64,000 nucleotides of DNA from Heligmosomoides polygyrus polygyrus (taxonomy: Eukaryota; Nematoda; Chromadorea; Rhabditida; Heligmosomidae): assembly GCA_947396885.1 (NCBI GenBank), contig OX377202.1:10850001-10914000 (forward strand), given 5' to 3'. The notes beneath the pieces are model-generated. The model was not told the origin of the DNA. It did no database searches and saw only the letters and a list, made by a program, of their open reading frames with translations. A program made the position numbers and the translations under genes. This document shows, piece by piece, positions 53,851 to 63,433 of the stretch (within the stretch, counting starts at the first letter, position 1; every line of letters begins with the position of its first letter).

Positions 53851-54152
53851 GGTCGCGTGGTGGCGCAGTCGGAAGAAGCGCCAACTGTCATACGCGCTCC
53901 AAATCGATTTTCTTGATTCGGATCCCGCCCACGCCAAGAACTCTTACGTTTTTCGCAGGCTTGTGGAGTTGCTGCCAGAATTGTGTGGAAAGGATAAATC
54001 ATCGACTTCTCCATCGATTGGCCACCACAGTTTAGGATAGCTGTATAGGAGAAATGCTCACTCAAATTGCCTCTACGAAATCCTGTATAAATGGAATGCG
54101 TGGCGCGTACCAGAAGGGATTTTGTTAGCGCTGTGTTTTATCCTTATCCTTA
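53851..54152 (+). repeat. SINE copy, diverged subfamily
   Basis: The layout is complete, but many positions differ from the common form (TGGTGGCGCAGTCGGAAGAA; CGGATCCCGCCCACGCC). The head TGGCGCAGTCGG is closer to a tRNA A box than the common AGCGCAGTCGG, so this could represent an older subfamily. Confidence 0.88.
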
Positions 54153-54852
54153 GAAGAGCGGTCGAAAAATGGGAAAATACGAAAAATAAAAAAGCATAAG
54201 AGGACGGATTCTTCTCTGCTTGCTTGTTCGACTAGGAGCCTCTGCATCTGCAGTGCTTGCAATATGTCACTGGCCTGTCAAGTTGTCGCATATCCTTGGG
54301 CCTGCGTTGAATTTGTGGTTGCAACGGGGAATTCAGAATAGCCGCTTCTTTGAAGAAAAATCGATGCACACACAATATGGCGAGGGGTGGGACACACCGT
54401 TTAAAATCAAAGTTTGGCACACTGTTGTGGCCTACGTCACGTAGCCGCAACGCTTCGTCATCAAGCTGAAGGCGTGGCCTATTCGTCGACTGAGAGAGTC
54501 ACTTGCTGTGTGCAAGGAGGACCGTGAAAGCCTCCATTTCGATTTGTCGTTTCGATTTCGTATAGCGCGTTGAAACAATTTGTAGAGAAATACAGTGAAA
54601 GGTGGAGAAAAGAAAGGCCGTCACACACACTGTCCACCTTGCCTTGTGCAGGAGACTGTAAGCACGACCACTCTACAGTTGGATCCCTAAAAACGCTTCT
54701 ACGCCACGCGGGTCTTATGAATTCGACGTCTCGAACACCAACAGTTTATTAGCGGCAGAACCAGAACATGGGTAATTAGACCAAAACGAACAATCAATGG
54801 TTAACAAAAATACTACACAAAATGGAGAAATACATTTTACGCATGCGTAAAA
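54153..54852. other. No feature recognised
   Basis: Short frames on both strands, no domain and no transposon ends. Confidence 0.4.
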
Positions 54853-55225
54853 GGTAAACTGAGATTCATCAAGAACTAAGGGCACAATCAGGCAACTACC
54901 ATACAAGGCCGTAGGATAGCCAGCAAGAATGACAGGGGTGAAAGGCTATAGGTCATGGCACGTTTGCAGAGGTTTTTGCGTCATCGCACCTGCAGTTGTC
55001 GCACCCAAGGTTTTAGGAATGAAGTCCAAAATCCGTCTTATATCGCCGAATGGGGGAGGTTCACTTACTGAAGAGGTGAACTGAGATTCATCAAGAACTA
55101 AGGGCACAATCAGGCAACTACCCTGTCATTCTTACTGGCTATCCTAGGGCCTTGTATGGTATGACGCAAGACCTATAGCAAAATCCGTCTTATATCGCCG
55201 AAGGGGGGGGGGGAGGTTCACTTAG
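54853..55225. repeat. Direct repeat pair with an inverted middle segment
   Basis: Copy 1 (54853-55065) and copy 2 (55074-55225) share GAGATTCATCAAGAACTAAG and GGCACAATCAGGCAACTAC at the start and AAAATCCGTCTTATATCGCC and GAGGTTCACTTA at the end. The ~38-bp middle (ATACAAGGCC...GAATGACAGGG, 54900-54937) is present in copy 2 in inverse orientation (CCCTGTCATT...GGCCTTGTAT, 55121-55157). Copy 1 carries about 60 bp more after it. Confidence 0.88.
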
Positions 55226-55587
55226 GATGAACGGATCATCGGAGACCGATTGAGGACGGCAAGGATCGGCAGAGTGCGGAAGGTGATGGGAGACGAAGAA
55301 TGAATGTTCCCGCGCTCTGAGCCTTTTACGTGCTTGGGGAACGTTCTAGAACAGGGCGTCAATATTCGATGGGTAGTTCAAATCCCGGTTGCGCGCGATC
55401 AGCGGGTCAACAGAATGGCGCTCGCAGCCCTCAGCAATCGCTCTCTGAGTGGAATCGCATGTGCTTTTCCTCAACAAATACAAAATACCTATTCCTTTCT
55501 ACTTGTCCAGTTGGTTCGCTGTGACACCAGTAGAGCTCAGAACAAGGACTTCTGCTGGTCCGAAATCACTTACTCTCTTATCTGGAA

Positions 55588-55776
55588 TACATGTCGCTTA
55601 TGCGCACAGCACTGGTGCGGGAACGGCCTGAGTTCCAACCGTAATCGTACATCACGGGAATCGCACCGCGGGATCGGTGCCCTAGCTGGCTGCCGCGATT
55701 ACGATAGGAGGAACGGCGCGCTCCTGTACGCCGCTGCACATTCCCGCACCTCTGCTGTGCGCCCAAGCGACATGTA
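55588..55776. repeat. MITE, TACATGTCGC family, copy 1
   Basis: Arms of about 38 bp: TACATGTCGCTTATGCGCAC and CAGCACTGGTGCGGGAA at the left, inverse TTCCCGCACC..., GCCCAAGCGACATGTA at the right. The total is 189 bp. Inside, CGTAATCGTA/TACGATTACG-type strings add another pairing. Confidence 0.88.
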
Positions 55777-56001
55777 CCGAAAAGTGCCCAACTTGACGTG
55801 GAAGTGCCGAATTGGACACTTCTAAAATTAAATTGAAACTGTTCTATACAAACTCGATATTTCTCAACGCAAAGTGAACGTCTGCCAAGTCGAAACGAAA
55901 TTCGGCGTTAGGGTGGGGGGGGGGGGGCGCAATGTTGTGAAGACGAGTTTCCTTCACCATTTCTTTACTAAGGCCTCATGCCCCAACGAAATCCTGGAGG
56001 G

Positions 56002-56191
56002 TACATGTCGCGTAGGTGAGCAGCATTGGTAGATGAGAATTCACCAGCCAATGATAACAATACAGAGCACAGCCCAAACACATGCCAGCCCATCCGGGTA
56101 CCGACTGAATACGCCCCCTCTGAACGGCATGCCCACACTAACTGGTTTAGCCGTTCCCACCTACCAATGCTGTTCACCTACGCGACATATA
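56002..56191. repeat. MITE, TACATGTCGC family, copy 2
   Basis: TACATGTCGCGTAGGTGAGC with AGCATTGGTAGATGAGAA is mirrored by CCCACCTACCAATGCTG with TTCACCTACGCGACATATA. The length is 190 bp. TA on both sides could be the target duplication. Confidence 0.88.
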
Positions 56192-56416
56192 CCAATTGGT
56201 ATGACTCTTTTTGAATTTTTTTATAGTTCAGCCTCCCAAATAAGTATAATATTTTTATAGAAATTTTAGTGTTCGAGAAAAAATAGTTCACTACATTTTG
56301 TTCAAAGAGCAACAAGGCAGCAATAATTTACTGCATTAAAAGACGAGGTCATTCTAAGCACTAGAAAATCTTGTGGCGATTTTTGTTATATTGGCAGTGC
56401 AAACGCTGCTGCTGCA

Positions 56417-56703
56417 GCGCGTGTAGCGCAGTCGGAGGAGTCGCGGCTGTCGCCTACACCCGATACCAGGCTCCCGGTTCGGGTTTCCCATTCAGGCCAA
56501 CCAAGCCTTCCATCCCTCCGGGGTCAGTAAATTGGTACCAGGCTTGTCTGGGAAGGATAGAGCGCTGACTTGTTCATCGGCTGCCCACCGCAAGTCATTG
56601 TATGGCCAAATACGCATTCAAATCGCCTCCACGACATCCCGTAGAAGTAGAATGCGTGGCGCATCCCAAAAGGATTGAGTAATGCCGTCTTTTATCCTTT
56701 TAA
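56417..56703 (+). repeat. SINE copy, full length, inside element (d)
   Basis: The head GCGCGTGTAGCGCAGTCGG and tail TTTTATCCTTTT are present. The flanks are AACGCTGCTGCT (left) and AAACGCTGCTGCTTAC (right), consistent with a ~12-bp target duplication of AACGCTGCTGCT. Confidence 0.96.
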
Positions 56704-57150
56704 ACGCTGCTGCTTACATGAAGCATCAAAGTAAGGACATGCACGTTATTTACAGCCGTTTTCATGTGTGAAACATGCATACAGAAATTCTGTCATCAAT
56801 CGAATAAAAATCTCGACTCTTGGACGAAGGCACGGCACAATCTCTTTTTTTAACACTAATAAATAGCTGCCTTCCTGCCATTTAAAACAAACTTTAAACC
56901 TTTATTTTCAGTCACGAAAATAAATTTTTTAAAACTTTTTTTTCACTGTGCAGGTGAATTAAAACTTTAAAGAAAGTTATGCTTAAATTTTTCTTGAACA
57001 AAAATTTATTCTATCCTTTTTGGAAAGTCTCCGGTTTAATGTGGAAGAAGCTAATTTCAATTTGGAAAAGCTTGCTTTGTTTTCAAAAGTACCTACCTTA
57101 GAAGAGTGTGCAATTTGATTTGAAAAGCATCCAATTCGATGTGAAAATGG

Positions 57151-57918
57151 TGTTGCGAATCGGTGGCCCCATTCACGAGGGTACATGCCCCTGTTGAGCG
57201 GAGTCCACCATTCACCCCGTGGTGCTACGAGGTAACCAGGAACCCAGGACCCAGGGGGACATACGGGGGACCACATGGTGTGAATAGACGACGCCCCTTC
57301 TTCCCTGGCAGACAGGGGGCCCGCGCGGTGACTTCTTACCCCTCGCGCTGGTCAGCGCCTGGATTGACGCACGCCCGCACCAGCCGCGGGTGCCTACTGC
57401 ATGTGCATTGAGCACACACAACCCCCGAATACTACACAAAGACCAGATGGTACCCAACTACAACACTAACACCTTAACACTGGCACTGGCAACAACAACA
57501 GCAAATATACACAGCAATACCAATGTCGATAAGACACTGATAGGAGATTCACCACCTTCCTCGTCACATGAAGCACAGTAGATACATCCGCAGTTTATTC
57601 CATACATCAGCATCAGAATACCACATCGGAATTATATAGGAGTCGGATGCTAGATAATACGGAATACAGGGTAGATGAGACCGCTCCGGCTGGAAGACTG
57701 TAGCAGCTATCCGAGGCAAGGCTCCGCTCAGGAGATCTCCGGGATGACGATAGAAGCGAGCTTTCAAGTGCGGTACCCCAGAGTCGCGCCCCGCAGCCGC
57801 TCGACGAGACGATGGAAGTATAGAATGAGCCGGGCGGGGCGGCTCATCGGGGTCCCGAGCGGATACGGCAGCCCGCGGGAGTTTGAATATAACGGAGCGA
57901 ACTATCGCATTCGCGACA
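57151..57918. mobile_element. Solo LTR with perfect 5-bp target duplication
   Basis: The element starts TGTTGCGAATCGG and ends CGCATTCGCGACA: TG...CA with imperfect inverted ends (TGTTGCGAAT versus TGTCGCGAAT). AATGG occurs directly before (57146-57150) and after (57919-57923). The 768-bp length, the absence of internal coding sequence and the 5-bp duplication fit a solo LTR left by recombination, as in BEL/Pao or Gypsy elements. A TATA-like AATTATATAGG at about 57630 could be its promoter. Orientation and family cannot be set from one LTR. Confidence 0.85.
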
Positions 57919-57923
57919 AATGG

Positions 57924-58806
57924 TATGAGTAGCAAAACTGTTATTCAAATTTCTTATTTTTGCTGTTTAATATTCTAGAAGCATACTCTGTAACATATAG
58001 CCAAATTTTGTCCAAAGATAGGAACACAACGAATGTAAGAATTGCGTTTCTATTTTTATGTGGTGTAGTTACAATTTAATTTGAAGAACCAGAGAGACTT
58101 AATACAAAGGTTGGTCTAGTCTTGGCCTCTAAAGTTCCGACTATATTCATCCATTTCGAGTTTCCATCCAAGCATAGCACATCTATCAACCTTCATAGAT
58201 AGAAATGGAAAATTATGAAAGACCTAATCTGTCCTGGTGGGGGGGGGTGGTGCCTCCATTCTATCTCTTTACCAATAGCAAGAAAACTGAAAGCAAGCTA
58301 CCTTACAAAGACAATACTGTGAAGTTGCCTGCTTTTATTTGAAATTTTTGTCAAGAAGAAGTCACACTTTTTACATTTGCTTCGTTCTTCCACGATTCTC
58401 CCCCCCCCCCCCCCCCCGACTAGGAAAGATCCGAAAGGCCTGTTGCTTCAGCAGCAATGGAGAGCCGGCGGATGTGGCTCTCCTCCACAAGTGCACTCTG
58501 CTCACACGCACACAGAATCCTAACAAGCATCAGATCGAAAAAGAGCCGTGACGAATGCGTTTCAGAGAGCGCGGCTCGCTCGCCCGCAAATTTGTCACTT
58601 CGCGCTAGTCTTCTGGAGTTGCATTCCTGCAGCTTCCTTCCTGCCCATAGGTTCATTCCCGACCGGCACCCCCACTTTCCCCCTAAAAGTGCGCTTCGAG
58701 TAGTTTTAGATAGCTTTACTGTACTTTTTTCATTAGAAACCTACCATTGGCAGCAGCAGTGAGGCCTCTTTTCCTCTTCTTTCTTCTTATATTCCATTTT
58801 CTGGGC
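57924..58806. other. Unassigned DNA with a weak terminal-exon candidate
   Basis: Poly-G and poly-C runs lie at 58237-58246 and 58400-58417. After GTTGCTTCAG (58442-58451) a frame reads NGEPADVALLHKCTLLTRTQ, then NPNKHQIEKEP, to a stop at 58551. This could be a last coding exon, but other frames are open too and no donor-bearing partner is visible. Confidence 0.25.
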
Positions 58807-58998
58807 TCATGTCACGAACGTGGGCAGCATTGGAAGGTGGGAGCGTTCCGGCCGATCATAACCAGGCGGAACATCAACCGAACTTACACCAGCCAATTGG
58901 GCTACCGATCGCATGTCCTCTCTCTGGCACGCCCATTCGATACGACCTGGCTGGCTAGCGCCCTCACCTCCCAATGCTGCCCAGCTTGGCGACATATG
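58807..58998. repeat. MITE, TACATGTCGC family, copy 3
   Basis: CATGTCACGAACGTGGGCAG with CATTGGAAGGTGGGAGC is mirrored by CCTCACCTCCCAATGCTGCC with CAGCTTGGCGACATATG. The length is about 190 bp. The core differs from copies 1 and 2. Confidence 0.85.
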
Positions 58999-59528
58999 CC
59001 TTAACAGAGTTTCTTCCAATAAGTATTATGTTATTTTATTTCGTTTTTTATTTTGTTCAATATTTTTACTTAAGAAGCATCTTCCTCCAGAATTGTAGAT
59101 AAAGTTTTTTTTTTGGATTTTTTAACAAAAATCGAATTAATATTTCATTTTTTCATACTGCGTACTTTTCGAAATTAAACGGAGACCTATCAAAACAAAA
59201 TCAACGTCATTCAAAACAAACACGACATTTACGTTTTAGAGGGTCAAAATAAATGCTTGACTAAAAAATTGTTTTGACATTCGCTTGAAGTGATTATTCA
59301 GCTGAGCAAAGGCTGTTACAGATATTTATGGCGGATAACGTTTCGGCGTTGTCGCCTTGTTTATTCACCCAAGTTTGAGGCTCCGAAAAATAAAAAATAT
59401 CTATAACAATCTTGGCTCAGCTGAACTGTTTAAGCAGATACAACGTCAAAATGCCAAAATTCATGGATAGTCGGAGGTGGACTGTTTCAATATTCTTAGA
59501 CAATTTATTAAAAGATTATTTATTAGTG
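58999..59528. other. No feature recognised
   Basis: AT-rich. The string GATAACGTTTCGGCGTTGTC near 59335 resembles sequences common near LINE 3' ends but cannot be assigned. Confidence 0.35.
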
Positions 59529-59823
59529 GGCGCGTGTAGCGCAGTCGGAGAAGCTGCCGGCTGTCGTCTGCACCCGGCATCAGGTTCCTGGCTCGAATTT
59601 CCCACCTGGCCAACCCAGTCTTCCATCACTCCGGGGTCAGTGAATTGGTATCAGACTTGTCTGGGTAGGATAAAGCGCCGACTTGTTAATCGGTTGCCTA
59701 CCGCAAGTCACTGTATGGCTAAATACGCATTCATATCGCCTCCACTGCGTCCCATAGAAGTAAAATGCGTGGCGCATCCCAAAAGCGATTGAGTAACGCC
59801 GTCCTTTATCTTTGATCCTTTAT
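59529..59823 (+). repeat. SINE copy, full length
   Basis: Head GGGCGCGTGTAGCGCAGTCGG, tail TTTATCTTTGATCCTTTATG. Several C-to-T and G-to-A changes in the body. B box GGCTCGAATTTCC. Confidence 0.95.
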
Positions 59824-60170
59824 GGAGTAAAATAAAATCCTGGGACTTTGTGACGTAAACTCAAGGTGGACTCACTCTTTTAAAGTCACACCTTGCAGAC
59901 TATTTATTTATGCTTATCCGCTTTTGCTTTTTTTGTTTTTCCAGCTTTTGCCTTTTTCTTTTGTTTTTTTTTTGTTTTTTGTTCACTGTTGTTGACATTG
60001 TTCCAAAAGATTAATAATACTACTCAACACTGACGTAAAAAATGGCTGCGTTACCTGAGTAAAGATAAAATTCAAAACCTTATTACCGTTCAATACATAG
60101 CGATTTTTATTCGGATGATTGCGGAAAGTCAGCTTGCATGGAGTTGTGTTGCACGGGGTAAAAAACGATA
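59824..60170. other. Spacer between SINEs
   Basis: AT-rich, with T-rich runs near 59920-59980; no frame. Confidence 0.4.
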
Positions 60171-60462
60171 AGGATAAAGGATAAAGGACGGCGTTATTCA
60201 ATCCCTTTTGGGATGCGCCACTCATTCTACTTCAACGGGATGTTGTGTAGGCGACCTGAATGCGTATCTGGCAGTAGAATGACTTGCGGTGGTAGCCGAT
60301 GAATAAGTCAGCGCTTTATCCTTTCCAGGCAAGTCTGCTACCAACTCACCGAACCCGGAGGGATGGATAGCTTGGTTGGCCTGGGCAGAAGATCCGAACC
60401 AGGAACCTGGTATCGGGTGCACGCGACAGCCGGCGCCTTCTTCGACTGCGCTACACGCGCTC
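60171..60462 (-). repeat. SINE copy, full length
   Basis: The tail GGATAAAGGATAAAGGACGG and the head ACACGCGC are both present. The B-box inverse reads AGATCCGAACC instead of AAATCCGAACC. Confidence 0.95.
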
Positions 60463-62019
60463 AGTAAGCAAAAACGAACCCAGAAAAATAACACTTCTAC
60501 ACTGCGCAGCTCCAAGCGAACGGTATTCACGCTATCAATCTGACAAACCAAGTAAAATAGTGAACGATTGCGTGGCGCATTCTCGTCCTTCTTTATTTAG
60601 ATTTTTGCTTTAATCCTTAATACGGTGTTGAAAATCAAGTTCTTACAAGAATTAGAGTTTTGTGGGCATCCAAATATGTAGGATATCCAGCCATTATTCG
60701 AGATATCTAAAAACCGCAAACTAATGGAGCTTGGAATAAAAGTTTAAATAAATTTTCGATACATGAAATATCCAGTCGAATTTACAGACAATTTCGAATA
60801 GATTCTGTTGAAATAATAATTTGTTTTGAATTTTTTAAAGGATGTGTTTTGTGGCCACGAATGGACTTTTTTAGAAAAATTGAGCCATTAATAGACATGA
60901 GTCTAATGATAACCTAGGGACACTATGCACATGAATAAGTATGCCATCAGCTTCCTACAGTACCGCCGCTAAACATTCAACCAAACGACGTTTGCGACGC
61001 AAAAACGCGTTTTTTGCGTCGCATCATGATAACTTTGTTCAAAATAAAGGCTTTCTCACCAAAATTTACAAGGGCTCCTAGCATCATCCTACCTACCAAT
61101 GGGCATGCAACCGCCATTTATGTCCCCAGGCGCAAATAGTGCTGCCCAGTTGAATTTTAAAATTCTTAAACCTAATTAAATTGAATTTTCTTGCTGTTTA
61201 TGACCTTCTCCTGGCTGCGACAATTCGTTTGGTACCAAATTTGGCAGGAAAATGTCTGCAGCTGCTTTAACTGATTTTGTTTATTTCAACGGAAGCATCC
61301 TCAGTTTAAACCTGTTATTGTAGCTTGCAATCTACTCATCTTTAAGGAGGAAAAATGACATAGAAAATTTACGTTTCGAGCTCACTTTGGGCATTTGTGC
61401 GTTGGTTGCAATTCGTCAAAACTGCAAGTGAACCTTGGTAAAGAGCATTCCCTGTCGCCGATTTTGGCTGCGAATATCTATGTCCTATGAAAATGGGTTA
61501 GTCCAAAAATATGTTGGCTAACCGTACGCAATGTAGAGACTCCAAGTATCAAATATCGAGAAGCCAGGTAATCAGATGCCCGAATTTCAGCTGGTTAAAG
61601 TGAAGACTTCTTTCAAAAGTGCGGCTGAGCTTCTACAGCGTTTCATGCTCAGTCTTTGCAGAATGATTGCTGGGAAGCCCAGAATTCATATTAAGTATTT
61701 TCCGCTCAAAATTTTCAACCAGTACAGACGCCAATATTTTGACGCACCAGATCGAGCGTCGACGTAGAGGTCTTCTTCGACCATAATTGCACTGACCTGA
61801 CATGCCCTACAGAGACATTGCACTCGACTGCATGACCAACGAATCCCTCACTTCTATTTCTCGTAACTACGGGCCTGTTCGACCTTATGCAGCTCACCAA
61901 TATCGATCCACCAAATCTTGAGGACCTCTCGGGTTTTCCGGATTGCGTAGATCACACAGATTCTATAATTCTCAAAATTTTGTGCCTAGCCACAATGTAA
62001 AATATGCATTTATCATTTT
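60463..62019. other. Unassigned DNA, mostly AT-rich
   Basis: A short SINE-like scrap (GCGTGGCGCATTCTCG) lies at about 60569. A 63-codon plus frame (61576-61767) follows an AG but has no donor or domain. No transposon ends were found. Confidence 0.4.
60993..61023. repeat. Hairpin with GACGCAAAAA arms
   Basis: TGCGACGCAAAAA and TTTTTTGCGTCGCA are inverses around a CGCG core, giving a near-perfect 31-bp palindrome in otherwise AT-rich DNA. Confidence 0.8.
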
Positions 62020-62343
62020 CACGTCGAGCTGGACACGTTTCGAATTAAAATGGAATTAAACATCTTTCAAATTGAAACGAGCTTCTTACAGGTTAAAATA
62101 CAAACACTTCAAGAAGAGTAGAATAATTTTTTCTCCAAGAAAAATTTGGTATAACTTTCTTGAATTTTTTGAGGTTCAGCTGCCCGAACGAGTGTAATAA
62201 TTTTACACAAGTTTTGTTTCTTTGAAAAAATAATCAACTAACTTTTGTCTTGAAGCGCAGCAAAGTAGCAATCATTTAGTGCATCAAAGAGCAGATTGCG
62301 CCCTGCACTTGGAAAGCTTACCCCGAATTTTATTTGAATTGTA

Positions 62344-63094
62344 TTAGGGGGAGGGCAAAAGTAATGAGACTCTCCATGCCGTGTCCATATATCTCGTGAC
62401 TGCAGTCTGGTTTCGTGCTTATCGTATTTGCATGTTTGTATTCTACCTACTGAAGGCCACTTGAGAAGTTACCACTTCCGCCCTTTCCAGAAGCATGCCA
62501 AAACTGCAGTCTGTCTCATGCCGAAACCCCAGCCTGACGAGTCGACCTGTGTCGCGCAAATCTCTCCCGATTCTCAACCCCGAGCAGCCTGGACTCAATC
62601 TTACTGGAAGCTGTTTACCAAAAGCACAACGCTGGACTCCAAGGCCATGGTAAACGAAATAGAAGAGATGGACCTGCGACTCGAACTTATTCAGTCGCAG
62701 CGCGTCAAGAAAGTCCTCCTCTTCGACAACGCCGCACCCCATCGGGAACAAGTGACCATGGATAAGCTTGCCCAGCTGGGCTACGTTCACATGCTTCACC
62801 CACCGTATTCGCCGGACATCTCTCCATGCGACTACCACCACTTCTTAGGCCTACGGAACTTCCTGGTCGGAAGGGACACAAGAACCCAAGCAGTCCTCGA
62901 CAACCATAACGAGCAGTGGATCAGCACCAGGCCTAAGCGGTTCTGGAAGGATGGGATCAGGAAGTTGGCTGATCGATGGCAGCAAGGTCACTGACCTTAA
63001 TGGCATACATATTCCTCAGCATCGTTGATTTGTAATTGAGTTATAAAGAGATAAAGAATATTTTCAATTTGTCTCATTACTTTTGCCCCCCTAA
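62344..63094 (+). mobile_element. Mariner deletion derivative, second copy, 751 bp
   Basis: The ends TTAGGGGGAGGGCAAAAGTA and TTACTTTTGCCCCCCTAA are inverted repeats. The left flank is TA, the right CA. It is shorter than the copy at 38704 by a further internal deletion, which removes the part around the first catalytic residue but keeps one continuous reading frame. Confidence 0.9.
62428..62994 (+). pseudogene. 188-codon deletion-derived mariner transposase frame
   Basis: The frame joins an N-terminal-side segment (PQPDESTCVAQISPDSQP) directly to the C-terminal catalytic half (LDSKAMVNEIEEMDLRLEL). The second catalytic Asp (LLFDNAAPHREQ) and the third (SPCDYHHF) are intact, unlike in the sister copy at 39026. 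The DEKY segment with the first Asp and the HTH domains are missing, so it cannot cut DNA. Conservation of the last two Asp and an open frame could reflect a young copy. The stop is TGA right after RWQQGH. Confidence 0.85.
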
Positions 63095-63433
63095 CAGTGT
63101 GAACGCTGCTTACTTGAAGTATCACGGTGAGAATATGTGTTTTTTTACAATTTTCTTTGTTATGTTGTTAAGAGGCGTAAAGCTCTACGCAAACAGCAAT
63201 TTTGCTATCAATCGATTAAAAACAGCGAAGTCTTGGACAATTGCATGGCGCAATCCCTTTTTGGCACTAAAACTGCCGCAGTTCTGCACTTTAGAACATG
63301 ATATAAACCATTATTTTCTACAAAAAAAAATGAGAATTTTATAAAACTTCAAACGAAGTGTTTAGTTTTTGAGTAAGTGAATGAAAGCATGAAAGAAATC
63401 GTACCAAAATTTTCAGCCAACAAACTCATGTTA
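63095..63433. other. Right part of element (e)
   Basis: Continues the GTGTCC-element core (GCATGGCGCAATCCC, CAGTTCTGCACTTTAGAAC) after the mariner; no gene. Confidence 0.55.

Larger units (their letters stand above)
55790..57146. repeat. GTGTCC element (d), hosting a MITE and a SINE
   Basis: The left arm GTGCCCAACTTGACGTGGAA and right arm (AATTTGATTTGAAAAGCATC, CCAATTCGATGTGAAAATGG at 57131-57150) are inverses of the kind seen at 11767. The core (CAATAATTTACTGCATTAAA, GTCATCAATCGAATAAAAAT) matches copies (b), (c) and (e). Inserted into it are the MITE 56002-56191 and the SINE 56417-56703, and an LTR element landed in its right edge. Confidence 0.7.
62020..63433. repeat. GTGTCC element (e), hosting a mariner
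   Basis: The left arm TTCACGTCGAGCTGGACACG with ATTAAACATCTTTCAAATTG leads into a core (AGCAATCATTTAGTGCATCA, GCGCAAT, TATCAATCGATTAAAAACAG) shared with (b)-(d). The mariner derivative 62344-63094 splits the core. The right arm is replaced by another mariner at 63434. Confidence 0.65.

Noticed and set aside
303..60462. Many similar frames of the type IPGSWFGFPAQANQAFHPSG and their antisense counterparts look like a multicopy protein family.
   Set aside because: They coincide exactly with the tRNA-derived SINE copies, occur in several frames and both strands, and differ by frameshifts, so they are not proteins.
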